Shown here: piece after piece, positions 31,801 through 40,440 of the stretch
Position numbering within the stretch: position 1 is the first letter of the stretch
Layout of the letters: each line of letters opens with the position of its first letter
IMG/VR virus record: IMGVR_UViG_3300042567_000108
Location: 1-64,000 of that record
Direction: 5' to 3' (one strand)
Length of the DNA: 64,000 nt
DNA from: a virus
Made by a program: the position numbers and the translations under genes
Notes under the pieces: generated by a model
Database searches by the model: none
Seen by the model: the letters and a program-made list of their open reading frames with translations, nothing else
Told to the model about the DNA's origin: nothing

Positions 31801-33981
31801 ACTTTTCATGGCGATGCAAACAAGTTTAATGAGACACTGCTTGGTGTAGTTAAAGACAGTTATCGTCAACTACAAAAGATGGCTACTGATAGTGGTCGTG
31901 TTCCTTCATGGAATGAAGCAGTTGCTCGTATTCCGCTAGATGAGTTCCAAGATGCTAGCAAGGGTTTCCGCATTAGCGGACCCATTAATACTGAATTAGC
32001 ATTTGGTGACTTTGATATTGAGTCTGTATTCAGACGTTACGGTAATACTATGATGGATATGATGGATAAGCAGGTAACTGGTATCTTTCGTCAGCCAGCA
32101 ATCATGGTTACATATGCTCAACTTCGTAAAAAGTATGCAGGCATTGAGCGTGAGTTTGTACGCCAACAAGTAAAGAATGAAATGGGTCCTTTTGCTGGGG
32201 CTACACAAAAGCAGATTGACGCTGTTACTGAAAAGTATAGAGCAATTGCAGAAAAACGATTTACTGAATTAGCAGTGCGTGAGGCAGCAGATACTATCCT
32301 TAAGTTTGCTGATAACCCTAAGATTCGTTCTAACTTTTCATTTAGTCTACGTACTGTAGGTCGTTACTACCGTGCAACTGAAGACTTCTATCGCCGTCTT
32401 TACCGCTTGAAGGATGTTGCACCACGTACGCTATATCGTTTGCGTTTATCTAACGTAGGTCTTGAGGCTAGCGGTGCTGTTTTTGAAGACCAGAATGGCG
32501 AGCCATATGTAGTAATGCCTATGGACAACGTAATCTTTAAGGCAACTGATGGTGCGTTCCGCGCACTAACAGGTAACTTAGGATACAGCCAGCCATTGTT
32601 TAACGAGTTTACATTTAAACTCCGTATGGTTAACCCATCATTCTCACAAGATGCAGGTCTTCCTACACTATCTGGTCCTATTGCAGGACTAGGTGTTATT
32701 GCTGTAAAGAACTTATTGGGTACAGTACCAGGCAAGATTCCATTTGTTGGTGGTCAGATACAGCCATATGCACAGCAGTTAGGTGAGAGCATTGATACAT
32801 TTGCGCTAGGTAGCATCGGCGATAACGTAGATGTTTTCCGTGCTGTAGTACCTGCTTCATTGCAGCGTGTATGGGCAGGACTTGGTATTGATGAAAAGTC
32901 TCGTCAACAGACGACTGCTGCTATGCAAGCGGTTGCTTATAATGCAGCAAATGGCATAGGTATTGACCCTAATGCTAGCGATTTAGAGAAGGCTAAGTAC
33001 CTAGATAACATTCGCATCTCAGCACACAACGTGTTGTTTATGCGTCACTTCTTAGGACTATTCTCACCAGTTGCTCCTACAACTATGGAAACCGTAGGCG
33101 TTCCTGACTATATTAAGGAAACAGGTATTACTAGCCTGCGTTCAGAGTTCTTTGATATTCTTAATGGAATTACTGCTGCTAATCAGGGTGACATTGCAGA
33201 CCCATATGAGGCTGCATTGGCTACATACATTGGCAAAAACCCAGGCAAACTTATCTACACAGTGTCTCGTGAAGACAAGCAGACCAGAGTTCTTATTAAG
33301 AACACAGATAAGTTAAAGGACTGGGGCATTAGAAATGCCAAATTAGTAGAGCAGTATGGCGAAGCAGCCTACATTTTTGCACCGCAAATTGGTGACTTTA
33401 ATGCTGCTACATATAATTGGATTCAATCAGCAGGACTTGTTAAAAGCAAAAGCCTTGAAAAGTATTACAAGGATTTGCAGACAGCAGAAGACAAGCAGAA
33501 GTATTATGACATTGCACGTCAGGAAAAAGAAATCCTAGCGGAAATGTCAGACCCACAACTGCGTGCTAATGTTATTAAAGCGGCAACGCAGCAGCGTGCT
33601 GCACTTAAGGCTAACAATCCATTGCTTAACTCAGCGCTTATTGGTGAGGGTAATACCATTGGTAATGAGCAAGTGCTAATGAATAGCGTAGAGCAAATGA
33701 TTAGCAACCCTGATGTAAAGATTAATGCAGCAACACGTCAGCGTATGGCACTAGCCATCAAAATGATTCGTGAGTTTATTGCGTTCTCTACTGACCCAGA
33801 ACTAAAGAATGTTAACAATGCACCACAGTTAAAGGCTGCACGCAAGGCACAGATTGAGGCTGACTTGAATGAATTAATGCTAGGCGACCTGTATGTAACA
33901 GAAGCAAACCGAGCAATCTTTAGGTCAATTCTTAATTTCTATTCACGTGATTCATACTATGCTTATAAGGAGTTAAAGTAA
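28873..33981 (+). CDS. Giant virion protein (1702 aa)
   Basis: Almost wholly helical, with many Lys/Ala/Asp-rich repeats and no catalytic motif I can identify. The start contains KAAKIAASPLIGLFKLGGQYNRLI, an amphipathic stretch, and hydrophobic patches recur (LSGPIAGLGVIAVKNLLGTVPG near 1255). Podovirus-type genomes carry proteins of this size as ejected internal proteins that form a transit channel across the envelope. Its place between portal and scaffold fits that idea; a virion RNA polymerase cannot be excluded without profile searches. Confidence 0.6.
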   Translation: MPQYIKPVVAEVSPNLYAAAKSAGLSGVEKNQVEQMSYTIKKHRELAKLGTEGARKEFDRLDPGIQDQLRFMYKDAEYMQEAPDAADRVMGVVKGAAKIAASPLIGLFKLGGQYNRLINAPYKVARQVSQGADLFAAKTWTDAWDGKNQYDQGALTEATNYFGKFDVEVAKGLLAGKTPGEIVQDYGRVDPNLLNSIKKAYDDPDAFKQVLDGVKYAQVSPGRDIARMLDRKPPSSGVSGSTKNISGVIDFIYQIAVDPLTWMTGGLSKGVTKGERIANSLTEAINNGVPIEKAVETTFKNPLVFELWEKGIGPAIKRVAEAKNPGDKSLAIDNIAKNFPGYNDPNAIKTLSEAKVFDAGTAQKFFEDAGNLNLLLAGRVDGVTYMRNGVAVARTNRLMSDAITRSLDNLFNNMSRTGKERDEALTPITAALLNTEDALQRLINPNADMSVVLKANEEIKGWKRIGQMAARSPQGLEVRIGVNAVDTAANFTARARQILPKEMAQALTVRFLESTADEQIVILRNLDAATMYSMGLGGSVKGEDLIIKTLQDKYGDKAGFATKRDLAINPDHAKFAPANSVRESETGFFVNTEGPIQPYQSTWAVGPLPYDIIGSTVWEIKSKKNIVNALGGATQGNFSKKLVDAWSILTLFPRLGVRSAIDEATMYLLSAPNKDLRHFASLEGLRLGNMSRASTGSKSATGPIREGIQKALSFIPKSDRPMRIGKQPRYSHEEALTLLDRQNILEAKALELGVDPVMLSSLEKRQAISEHVSQMYGRYVDPESAGYLMQAFIHSPDALNSMASSLVAASGISGRYGDEVAASVITPSMLDMAFEQLGIKMGKGTRTIDTGMLSEQEAALAHFEKWFKMLAGNKAKLTDERTLNPADIFFRYNALKPGEIDPRTGKEMMELALDAGMTKVGFEFSDLTKTWVIKDEKAVRAFLERSMYTVQARAKGLDDEQIVRGQLFRMFSDMYETFHGDANKFNETLLGVVKDSYRQLQKMATDSGRVPSWNEAVARIPLDEFQDASKGFRISGPINTELAFGDFDIESVFRRYGNTMMDMMDKQVTGIFRQPAIMVTYAQLRKKYAGIEREFVRQQVKNEMGPFAGATQKQIDAVTEKYRAIAEKRFTELAVREAADTILKFADNPKIRSNFSFSLRTVGRYYRATEDFYRRLYRLKDVAPRTLYRLRLSNVGLEASGAVFEDQNGEPYVVMPMDNVIFKATDGAFRALTGNLGYSQPLFNEFTFKLRMVNPSFSQDAGLPTLSGPIAGLGVIAVKNLLGTVPGKIPFVGGQIQPYAQQLGESIDTFALGSIGDNVDVFRAVVPASLQRVWAGLGIDEKSRQQTTAAMQAVAYNAANGIGIDPNASDLEKAKYLDNIRISAHNVLFMRHFLGLFSPVAPTTMETVGVPDYIKETGITSLRSEFFDILNGITAANQGDIADPYEAALATYIGKNPGKLIYTVSREDKQTRVLIKNTDKLKDWGIRNAKLVEQYGEAAYIFAPQIGDFNAATYNWIQSAGLVKSKSLEKYYKDLQTAEDKQKYYDIARQEKEILAEMSDPQLRANVIKAATQQRAALKANNPLLNSALIGEGNTIGNEQVLMNSVEQMISNPDVKINAATRQRMALAIKMIREFIAFSTDPELKNVNNAPQLKAARKAQIEADLNELMLGDLYVTEANRAIFRSILNFYSRDSYYAYKELK

Positions 33982-35585
33982 TGGCTAAGTATTCAGATGA
34001 TGCTAAGTACGTTAGCGCCTATAATAGAGCATTAGCAGCAAGTAATAAGGCTAAAGGTTATCTTGCGGAATTAAACAAGGCTAAGCCTGGTACTCCTAAA
34101 CACACAGAACTTAAGGCTAAGTATGATGCTGCTAAGGCTGCTTTTACGGCAGCAGAAGATGAGCGCATTAAGCGCAAGCAGGAAATTGATACTGCTGCAA
34201 AGAATGAAAAAGCAGATAAGACTGCCGCAAAAGAAAAGACTTCAGCAAAGGCTGACATTCCTCAACTTGAGTTTCAAGTACAGGCTGCTAAAAATGCTGG
34301 TGATAAGGCTGCTCAGGCTGCCGCTGAAGCGGCACTTAAGGCTGCTAAAGATAAGGCTGCTGGTATTAAACCACCTGCTCCAGATAACGAAACCGTTGTC
34401 AAAAAAGATGGGTTAGAAGAAGTAGCAAATAACAAGTTTAAAGACTACACAATTAACAGTGATGGTTCAGTTGTTGGAAAAGGTGGAACTCGTTCGTTTT
34501 TTATTAGCGTAAAAAATGCAGATGGTACATCTACTCTGCAAGAGTATAAAAGCGTAGCCACTGCTCGTGACGCATTTCTTAAAAACTACTCAGCACCAGG
34601 TGCATTAGACAAACTAAAGCAACAGTTGCGTTCTAGAAATTACATTTCTGCATCACAAGCAAAAAGCGATGACTGGATTCGTGGTCTTGATGACATGTTG
34701 GGTGATTACACCCGAGATGCAGTTAGTGCTGTTAAATATGCTGGTGCTAAAGAAGCACCATTAATTGATGCATGGTTTGCTAAGGCAAGTGGTGGTTCAG
34801 GTACAGGAGAAACCAGCAAGGCTGGTACCTGGAAAGATACAGACCTTGACCTAACTACTGTTGGCGATGCATACAGAGAAATCAATGATTACATGATTGA
34901 TGCTGTAGGTAGAGAAGCAACTCAAGAAGAAAAAGCCGCTTACTATGCAGACATTAACAAGCGTGAGAAAGCATCAGCAGTTAAGACGGTTGACGTGCGA
35001 GATGCAACTGGAAAGATTACAAACACTACACGCACAGGCGAGTTTGTTACACAAGAAGAACGCCTTAACGCTAAGAACGCTATTGTTATTAATGCCCTAA
35101 AGGGCACAGATGCAGGTGAACTACTTAAGGCTGCTAAGGGCAGCCAAGTTGCTATTCAGATTGGTGCACTGCAAAAGGCTAGTGCCGAATACGGACAGCC
35201 AATATCTGCTGGCGAAGCACTTAAATATGTCATTGATGGCGGTCCTGAAAAGGATTCAATTAAAAAGCAAACAGAACGTATGCGTCTTAACGCTATGACT
35301 ATGTACGGAAACCTTAAAGACCACATCAGAGATGGTGGAAATGTTAAGGACATTGCAGACCAGTACGCTTTAATTAAGGCTAAGAAACTAGGTATACCTG
35401 TAACAGATGCGTTTAATGATAAAGATGTTAAAGCAGCATTAACTAAAGACGGTGGTCTTATGAGCACCGCAGAGTTCGCAAGACAGATGCAAGCAAACCC
35501 ACTATGGCGTCAGACAGATGAAGCACGAGATATTGCTTCTGACTTTGCTAACACCATACTTAAGTCGTTTGGATTCATGGGCTAA
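33981..35585 (+). CDS. Coiled-coil-rich virion protein (534 aa)
   Basis: Residues 10-135 are a Lys/Ala/Glu coiled coil (AKAAFTAAEDERIKRKQEI), followed by a compact beta-alpha stretch with NSDGSVVGKGGTRSFFISVKN and helical remainder. Start overlaps the giant gene's stop. Likely an internal or ejected protein partnering its neighbours. Confidence 0.55.
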   Translation: MAKYSDDAKYVSAYNRALAASNKAKGYLAELNKAKPGTPKHTELKAKYDAAKAAFTAAEDERIKRKQEIDTAAKNEKADKTAAKEKTSAKADIPQLEFQVQAAKNAGDKAAQAAAEAALKAAKDKAAGIKPPAPDNETVVKKDGLEEVANNKFKDYTINSDGSVVGKGGTRSFFISVKNADGTSTLQEYKSVATARDAFLKNYSAPGALDKLKQQLRSRNYISASQAKSDDWIRGLDDMLGDYTRDAVSAVKYAGAKEAPLIDAWFAKASGGSGTGETSKAGTWKDTDLDLTTVGDAYREINDYMIDAVGREATQEEKAAYYADINKREKASAVKTVDVRDATGKITNTTRTGEFVTQEERLNAKNAIVINALKGTDAGELLKAAKGSQVAIQIGALQKASAEYGQPISAGEALKYVIDGGPEKDSIKKQTERMRLNAMTMYGNLKDHIRDGGNVKDIADQYALIKAKKLGIPVTDAFNDKDVKAALTKDGGLMSTAEFARQMQANPLWRQTDEARDIASDFANTILKSFGFMG

Positions 35586-36883
35586 TGGCGCGTAAAGATA
35601 AAGATACAGGTATCGTTAAACCTACTCCAGTAATTGTTGATGAAAGAACAAAGGCTGCGGGTATGCGTGCTGCTGCAGCAAGCGCAGCCACAATGGAAAC
35701 AAAAATTGCTGCTATGTCTCCTGCTGCTCGTGCGGCTGCTGCCGCATCTAAGGCTAGTTGGACTGCAGACCTTGACCCATATACAACGGCTATTGTTCCT
35801 GGTACTGGATTAACTCAAGCACAAATTGACACACGTAAATCTGCTGCTGGTGTATCTGCAAGCATTAACGAATCTTATGGCAGTCTTGGTATTAAGTCTA
35901 CTGTTGACCCGCTTACTGGAAAAATTACTACAAAATCTCCAACAGGTGAAGACCTTGGAAGTCCTAGTCCTATTGAAGAAAAAAAGATTATAGAAGAAAA
36001 AAAGATTGTAGAACCAGAAAAGAAAGAAATTAGCGATGCTACTCGTGATGCGTTTGCTGCTCTTAAAGACTTGTTTGCATCATATGGGCTTGAAAGTTTA
36101 GCAGGTGAAATTTCTGATTACATGGCACAAGGACTTACAGCAGGTGAGGCTTTGATTAAGTTAAAGACTAACCCTAGTGGCGCTTATGCTAAGCGTTTTG
36201 CTGGTAACTTTGCTCGCGTAAAGAATGGTCTTAATGCTATTTCTGAGGCTGCATATATTGGTCTTGAAAACTCATACGCTTCAACACTTAAAGCATATGG
36301 TTTAGGTAACATGGTTAGCCTTAATCGTGACGACAATTACAAAAAGTTTGCTGACTATATTGCAGGAGACATATCTGCCGATGAGTTTAAGGACCGCGTA
36401 GACACAGTTGTTACCCGTGTACAAAATGCAGATGCATCAATTAAGTCAACACTTAAGGCTTTTTATCCTGAGATTACTGATGCTGACCTAATTGGTTACT
36501 TCCTTAATCCAAAGGAAAACTTGCCTAAGTTGCAGGAAAAGGTAACGGCATCTGAAATTGGTGCTGCTGCTACAGGTATGGGTCTTGCTACAAATGTAGG
36601 AACAGCAACTGACCTTGCTAAATACGGTGTAGACCAGAAAGAAGCCCGTGAGGGTTACTCAACTATTGCTGGCATATTGCCAACTGCTACAAAACTTGGT
36701 GATATTTACAATCAGGCTGGCGTTAAATACGCACAGGCTGAGGGTGAAGCCGAAGTATTTAAGGGTAATCAAGATGCAGCAACTAAGCGTAAGCGCTTAG
36801 CCTCTATGGAACGTGCCGCTTTTAGCGGCAGTTCTGGTACAGGACAGTCAAGCCTAACAAGAAGTACACAAGGCTTACTCTAA
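35585..36883 (+). CDS. Helical virion protein (432 aa)
   Basis: Ala/Lys-rich N-terminus, a charged EEKKIIEEKKIVEPEKKE linker, then ordered helices (LFASYGLESLAGEISDYMAQGLTAGEALIKL) reminiscent of phage internal proteins. The TAA stop is followed by 43 further sense codons in the same frame ending in an ATGA overlap with the scaffold gene (see the next entry). Confidence 0.6.
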   Translation: MARKDKDTGIVKPTPVIVDERTKAAGMRAAAASAATMETKIAAMSPAARAAAAASKASWTADLDPYTTAIVPGTGLTQAQIDTRKSAAGVSASINESYGSLGIKSTVDPLTGKITTKSPTGEDLGSPSPIEEKKIIEEKKIVEPEKKEISDATRDAFAALKDLFASYGLESLAGEISDYMAQGLTAGEALIKLKTNPSGAYAKRFAGNFARVKNGLNAISEAAYIGLENSYASTLKAYGLGNMVSLNRDDNYKKFADYIAGDISADEFKDRVDTVVTRVQNADASIKSTLKAFYPEITDADLIGYFLNPKENLPKLQEKVTASEIGAAATGMGLATNVGTATDLAKYGVDQKEAREGYSTIAGILPTATKLGDIYNQAGVKYAQAEGEAEVFKGNQDAATKRKRLASMERAAFSGSSGTGQSSLTRSTQGLL

Positions 36884-37015
36884 AAAATAGAATCCAGAGC
36901 GGACCCACCAGCCCCGCCTGCGTATAAGACTGGTAGCAGAAGCCAGACGGTATTCCCCAATGCCGAACCTGTGGTCTGCGATTCAACTAATGAGATGGGA
37001 GAACGGTTGCTATGA
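36884..37015 (+). other. In-frame coding-like extension after TAA
   Basis: Continues the frame of the preceding gene past its stop for 43 codons and ends with TGA overlapping the scaffold ATG (ATGA). The peptide contains ADPPAPPAYKTGSRSQTVFP and has no early start codon of its own. Could be a stop-readthrough C-terminal extension, a recently acquired nonsense mutation or chance. Confidence 0.4.
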
Positions 37016-37485
37016 GCAACAACTACTGGGACGAAGACGAAGACGACATCGATACAACTCCAAACACTGATGAAGGTGCAATGAAACAATTGCGCAAGGC
37101 TAAGCGTGCGGATGAAAAGCGTATCAAGGAGTTAACCGAGCAACTTGAGACATTCACAAAAGCGCAACGTGAAGCGGTTATCAAGAAAGTCCTAGAAACA
37201 AAAGGCGTAAGTCCTAAAGCGGCACGATTAGTAGCACGAGAGATTGAAGGCGACTTCACAGAAGAGACAGTTTCTAACTGGCTTGATGATAACGCTGATG
37301 TCTTTGGGCTACAAGTGCAGCAGGAACAGCCTGCAAACACCCTTGACCGTGCTGCATTGCGTCAGCAGGACATGGTAACACAGCAGGCGATGACGCCTGA
37401 TGCCGACCAAAATCTGGCATACCAAGTAGACAACGCTTCGGAAGAAGAACTACTTGCCATGATTTATTCAGGCAAAATTAATTAA
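37012..37485 (+). CDS. Scaffolding protein (157 aa)
   Basis: Acidic N-terminus (EDEDDIDTTPN), a long charged coiled coil (KRADEKRIKELTEQLETFTKA) and a Gln-rich disordered tail directly upstream of the major capsid gene: the classic scaffold layout. The ATGA overlap with the preceding frame suggests translational coupling. Confidence 0.75.
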   Translation: MSNNYWDEDEDDIDTTPNTDEGAMKQLRKAKRADEKRIKELTEQLETFTKAQREAVIKKVLETKGVSPKAARLVAREIEGDFTEETVSNWLDDNADVFGLQVQQEQPANTLDRAALRQQDMVTQQAMTPDADQNLAYQVDNASEEELLAMIYSGKIN

Positions 37486-37525
37486 CAACAACCGAATCTA
37501 ATACCCTCATAAGGAGGTGCAATAA

Positions 37526-38722
37526 ATGGCTAATGCATATACAACCACAGGCTCCAACTCGCTTGGAGGTACCGTTGGTGGTGCTGGTCTCGTACAAAAG
37601 GCGTATGACCGTCTTGTCGAGTTCGCACTCCGTGCACAACCACTAATCCGTTCAGTTGCCGATAAGACACCTGCACGTCAAAGCATCCCTGGTTCATCAG
37701 TTGTTTTGCAGCGTTATGTTGACTTGACAAAGAAGACAGCAACACTCACAGAAACAGTTGACCCAGATGCAGTAGCGTTGGCAACACCAACCTACACAAC
37801 AATTACTCTTGCAGAGTATGGTAACGCAGTACTTGTAACACGTGCGTTGGAACTATTCAGCCTTGCTGATGTAGACCCAGCAATCGCTAACATTATTGCG
37901 TTCAACATGGCAGACTCAATTGACGAAGTTGCTCAGACAGTGCTACGCGCTGGAACAAACGTACTTCGTGGCGGAACTGCTACATCTCGCGGAACAATTA
38001 CATCATCTGATGTATTTACTTCAGCACTTGCACGTAAGGCAACTGCAAAGTTGCGTTCTGAAAAGGCTATCCCTCGCAAGGGTTCACTATACTGGGCTGG
38101 TATCCACCCAGAAGTTTCACATGACCTTCGCGCCGAAACAGGCGTAGGTTCATGGCGTCAGCCACACGAGTATCAGTCAAATGATGCTATCTGGGCAGGC
38201 GAAATTGGTACATACGAAGGTGCTTTCTATGTAGAGTCACCACGTCTGTACTCAGACAAGTTAGGTGCAGACCGCACAGCACTTGCAACTACAGCAGTAA
38301 CTGTAGCAGCAGCATCAGCAGCAACATCATTTGGTATTGCTTCTTCTTCTGCTATCGCTACATCTGCACAGCCAGGAGATAAGATTTCAGGAACAGGCAT
38401 TGCGTCTGGTTCTCTTATCGTATCTATTACAACAGATGGTTCAACATCAACAGTTACTGTTGATACACCATTCTCTGCTGCAGTCACATCGACTACAACA
38501 ATCACTGTTACACCTGAGACAAAGGTATTCAATACCTACTTCGCAGGACAGCAGGCATTGGCTGAGGCAGTTGCCGAAGAGCCACACGTTGTAATCGGAC
38601 CTGTCGTTGACAAGTTGATGCGTCACCGTCCACTCGGATGGTACGGCGTACTTGGTCACGCTATCTACCGTGAAGAGGCGCTTTACCGCGTTGAGACTTC
38701 TTCATCAATTGACTTTGTGTAA
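37526..38722 (+). CDS. Major capsid protein, N4 gp56-like (398 aa)
   Basis: Strong AAGGAGGTG site. An HK97-fold rhythm is visible: AYDRLVEFALRAQPLIRSVADKTP near the start, TLTETVDPDAV, LAEYGNAVLVT and AQTVLRAGTNVL, as in the N4 gp56 capsid family. Residues about 250-335 are a Ser/Thr/Ala-rich insertion with PGDKISGTGIASGS and VDTPFSAAVTSTTTITV, resembling mobile surface beta-domains of phage virions. The C-terminal 60 residues match the unit A fragment. Confidence 0.85.
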   Translation: MANAYTTTGSNSLGGTVGGAGLVQKAYDRLVEFALRAQPLIRSVADKTPARQSIPGSSVVLQRYVDLTKKTATLTETVDPDAVALATPTYTTITLAEYGNAVLVTRALELFSLADVDPAIANIIAFNMADSIDEVAQTVLRAGTNVLRGGTATSRGTITSSDVFTSALARKATAKLRSEKAIPRKGSLYWAGIHPEVSHDLRAETGVGSWRQPHEYQSNDAIWAGEIGTYEGAFYVESPRLYSDKLGADRTALATTAVTVAAASAATSFGIASSSAIATSAQPGDKISGTGIASGSLIVSITTDGSTSTVTVDTPFSAAVTSTTTITVTPETKVFNTYFAGQQALAEAVAEEPHVVIGPVVDKLMRHRPLGWYGVLGHAIYREEALYRVETSSSIDFV

Positions 38723-38743
38723 GCAATAGTTAACTGACGACAG

Positions 38744-38767
38744 AGCAGGGGCAGCAATGTCCCTGCT
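38744..38767 (+). terminator. Hairpin after major capsid gene (unit B)
   Basis: AGCAGGG pairs with CCCTGCT around a 10-nt loop and is followed by TTG. Same location as the unit A hairpin at 208-225 but with a different sequence, so the structure rather than the sequence is conserved. Probably a partial terminator or stability element that raises capsid mRNA relative to downstream genes. Confidence 0.5.
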
Positions 38768-38793
38768 TTGTAGTAAGTCAACTAAGGAGACTA

Positions 38794-39054
38794 ATGACTA
38801 AGTATTACTTAAATCCTCCTACGGAGGAATACGGTCCAGCAGGCGGTGGACGTTTGTTTATCCGCTATCGCTTGACACGAGGCATCAGTCTTATGCGCAA
38901 CAACGGCGTTTGGTCTGAGATTAGATTCCCTACTGAAGACATCATAAGAGAAGCCGACAAGTTTTATCTTGGCGGTAGTGAATATGAAATTGATTTAGGT
39001 ACATATGATTCCTTGGTAGCACAAGGGTACGGGGCATACGTAAGGACGGAATAA
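38794..39054 (+). CDS. Conserved small protein downstream of capsid (86 aa)
   Basis: Homologue of 254-523 in unit A with RLFIRYRLTRGISLMR and FYLGGSEYEID in the same positions. AAGGAG precedes the ATG. Unknown function, head-associated by position. Confidence 0.75.
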   Translation: MTKYYLNPPTEEYGPAGGGRLFIRYRLTRGISLMRNNGVWSEIRFPTEDIIREADKFYLGGSEYEIDLGTYDSLVAQGYGAYVRTE

Positions 39055-39497
39055 TGGAGCATCAGCATATTAGCAAGGTGCTTGAATGGGGATTCAGTGC
39101 AGACCACAACTTTGAAGTAGCCCTATGGGGTTGCGTGTTGTGCGACATAACATCAGATAAACCATTTGAGTATGAAGAAATTTCAATTGACCACACTCAG
39201 TGTGATGATGATTGTTTTGGTTGCAAGGCTAAAGGTTTGCAACTAGCAACAGGAGATGCAGCAGGCAACATTGTTGCTAGCGGTACTACTCAGAAAAAAT
39301 GGGACAAAGAGTTGGCTTTCTATAAAGAGGCTAGAGCACAAGGGGTACAACCTGAAGGCACTTCTCGCAAGGCTATAGAAAAGGCATTAGATGCATCAGC
39401 GGTTTTAAACAAACCTTACAATGCCGAAAAGATGCCTAAAGCCAAAGATGTAACTAAAGAAACCGTAGCAGTAATGAAAGAGATAGGTCAAATCTAA
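39054..39497 (+). CDS. Conserved Cys-containing phage protein (147 aa)
   Basis: Homologue of 531-977. WGCVLCDITS and DHTQCDDDCFGCKAKGLQ preserve the cysteine spacing of unit A, supporting a metal-binding fold. The start overlaps the preceding stop (TAATGG). Confidence 0.75.
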   Translation: MEHQHISKVLEWGFSADHNFEVALWGCVLCDITSDKPFEYEEISIDHTQCDDDCFGCKAKGLQLATGDAAGNIVASGTTQKKWDKELAFYKEARAQGVQPEGTSRKAIEKALDASAVLNKPYNAEKMPKAKDVTKETVAVMKEIGQI

Positions 39498-39703
39498 TGG
39501 CAGCAAAAAAGAAGGCAGCCTCAATGTCAATGAAAAAAGACATGAAGCAAGATGCAAAGATGATGAAGGGCATGAAGCCAGCGCAGAAGTCCGCCTTCAA
39601 GAAGGCTGACAAAAAGATGGATGCTAAGCGACCTACCGCTAAAGCAGACATGCGTATGGACATGGCTCTTCGCAAGCGTATTATGGCAAAGAAGGGTAAG
39701 TAA
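39497..39703 (+). CDS. Lys/Met-rich basic mini-protein (68 aa)
   Basis: Extremely rich in Lys, Ala and Met (KKAASMSMKKDMKQDAKMMKG). Counterpart in position of 977-1129 in unit A, though sequence similarity is only compositional. Overlaps the previous stop. Candidate DNA- or RNA-condensing virion protein. Confidence 0.6.
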   Translation: MAAKKKAASMSMKKDMKQDAKMMKGMKPAQKSAFKKADKKMDAKRPTAKADMRMDMALRKRIMAKKGK

Positions 39704-39705
39704 TT

Positions 39706-39900
39706 ATGTGCACAGCATGTGGATGTAAGGATACAGCAGTAACTATTGACGCACCAGTGCGTAACAGTACAAAGCCAGCAGCAGGAGCAATCCCTGGCTA
39801 CACACAGGGTTCATCAATTGGTGGACAAGAACTTCATCGCTCAGATGCAAGTGTCATTAAGGGTTGGAATGTTCCAGCACCATACGGAAAAGGAAAGTAA
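39706..39900 (+). CDS. Cys-start mini-protein (64 aa)
   Basis: MCTACGCKDTAVTI at the N-terminus gives a CxxCxC metal-binding or lipidation-like cluster; the rest is Gly/Ser/Pro-rich ending APYGKGK. No homologue in the unit A window. Function unknown. Confidence 0.55.
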   Translation: MCTACGCKDTAVTIDAPVRNSTKPAAGAIPGYTQGSSIGGQELHRSDASVIKGWNVPAPYGKGK

Positions 39901-39902
39901 CA

Positions 39903-40136
39903 ATGGCTAACGAATACATGAAATCAAATGAGACAGCAGCAGGTCTTGTTATTCCTGCAAAGGTACGTAAGGCTGCAACAGATACATCATCTGTAAACAA
40001 GGCTCAGTTTATGGGCGGAGTAGGTCCAGCAGTAGCACCTATGTCAGCACCACGCTCAGGCAAGGGTACACCTAACGGACCTGCACAGGTTATCAAGGGT
40101 GTGTACACACAGCCTGAAGGCGGACGCAGACCGTAA
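39903..40136 (+). CDS. Small Gly/Pro/Ala-rich protein (77 aa)
   Basis: The ATG at 39903 lies 2 nt after the preceding stop; the longer open frame upstream overlaps that gene and was rejected. Contains GLVIPAKVRKAATDTSSVNKAQF and ends GVYTQPEGGRRP. Probably part of the same small-protein cluster; function unknown. Confidence 0.55.
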   Translation: MANEYMKSNETAAGLVIPAKVRKAATDTSSVNKAQFMGGVGPAVAPMSAPRSGKGTPNGPAQVIKGVYTQPEGGRRP

Positions 40137-40282
40137 TGGCTACCGCTAAGAAAGCAGTTGCAAAAGGTTCAGTTGCTAAGACATTTGATGTAAACAAACT
40201 AAAGCCAAAGATGACTCCGCAAGATAGGGCAATGCTTAAAATCTTGCAGAACAAATATGGCAAAGACGTTTATAAAGGATAA
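40136..40282 (+). CDS. Small basic protein with KPKMTPQD motif (48 aa)
   Basis: Homologue of 1130-1288 in unit A, sharing KPKMTPQD-x-AMLKI. It overlaps the previous stop (TAATGG). In B the motif is preceded by an extra basic segment ATAKKAVAKGSVAK. Confidence 0.65.
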   Translation: MATAKKAVAKGSVAKTFDVNKLKPKMTPQDRAMLKILQNKYGKDVYKG

Positions 40283-40284
40283 CA

Positions 40285-40440
40285 ATGGCAAAGGGCATGG
40301 GCTTCAAAGCCGCACAAAAGAGCATCGCAAAGAAGAGCGGTGTATCAATGAAGTCTGCTGGTGCAATCCTCGCATCCTCTACACGCAAGGCAAGCCCAGC
40401 AGCAAAGAAAAAGAATCCGAATCTGAAGAAGGTTAAGTAA
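40285..40440 (+). CDS. Small basic protein (51 aa)
   Basis: Lys/Ala/Ser-rich with GFKAAQKSIAKKSGVSMKSAGAIL, then KKKNPNLKKVK. The stop overlaps the next ATG. No unit A homologue seen. Likely nucleic-acid binding by charge. Confidence 0.6.
   Translation: MAKGMGFKAAQKSIAKKSGVSMKSAGAILASSTRKASPAAKKKNPNLKKVK

Noticed and set aside
36884-37011. tRNA or structured RNA in the gap before the scaffold gene
   Set aside because: No cloverleaf or T-arm consensus could be drawn; the protein-like frame is the better signal.
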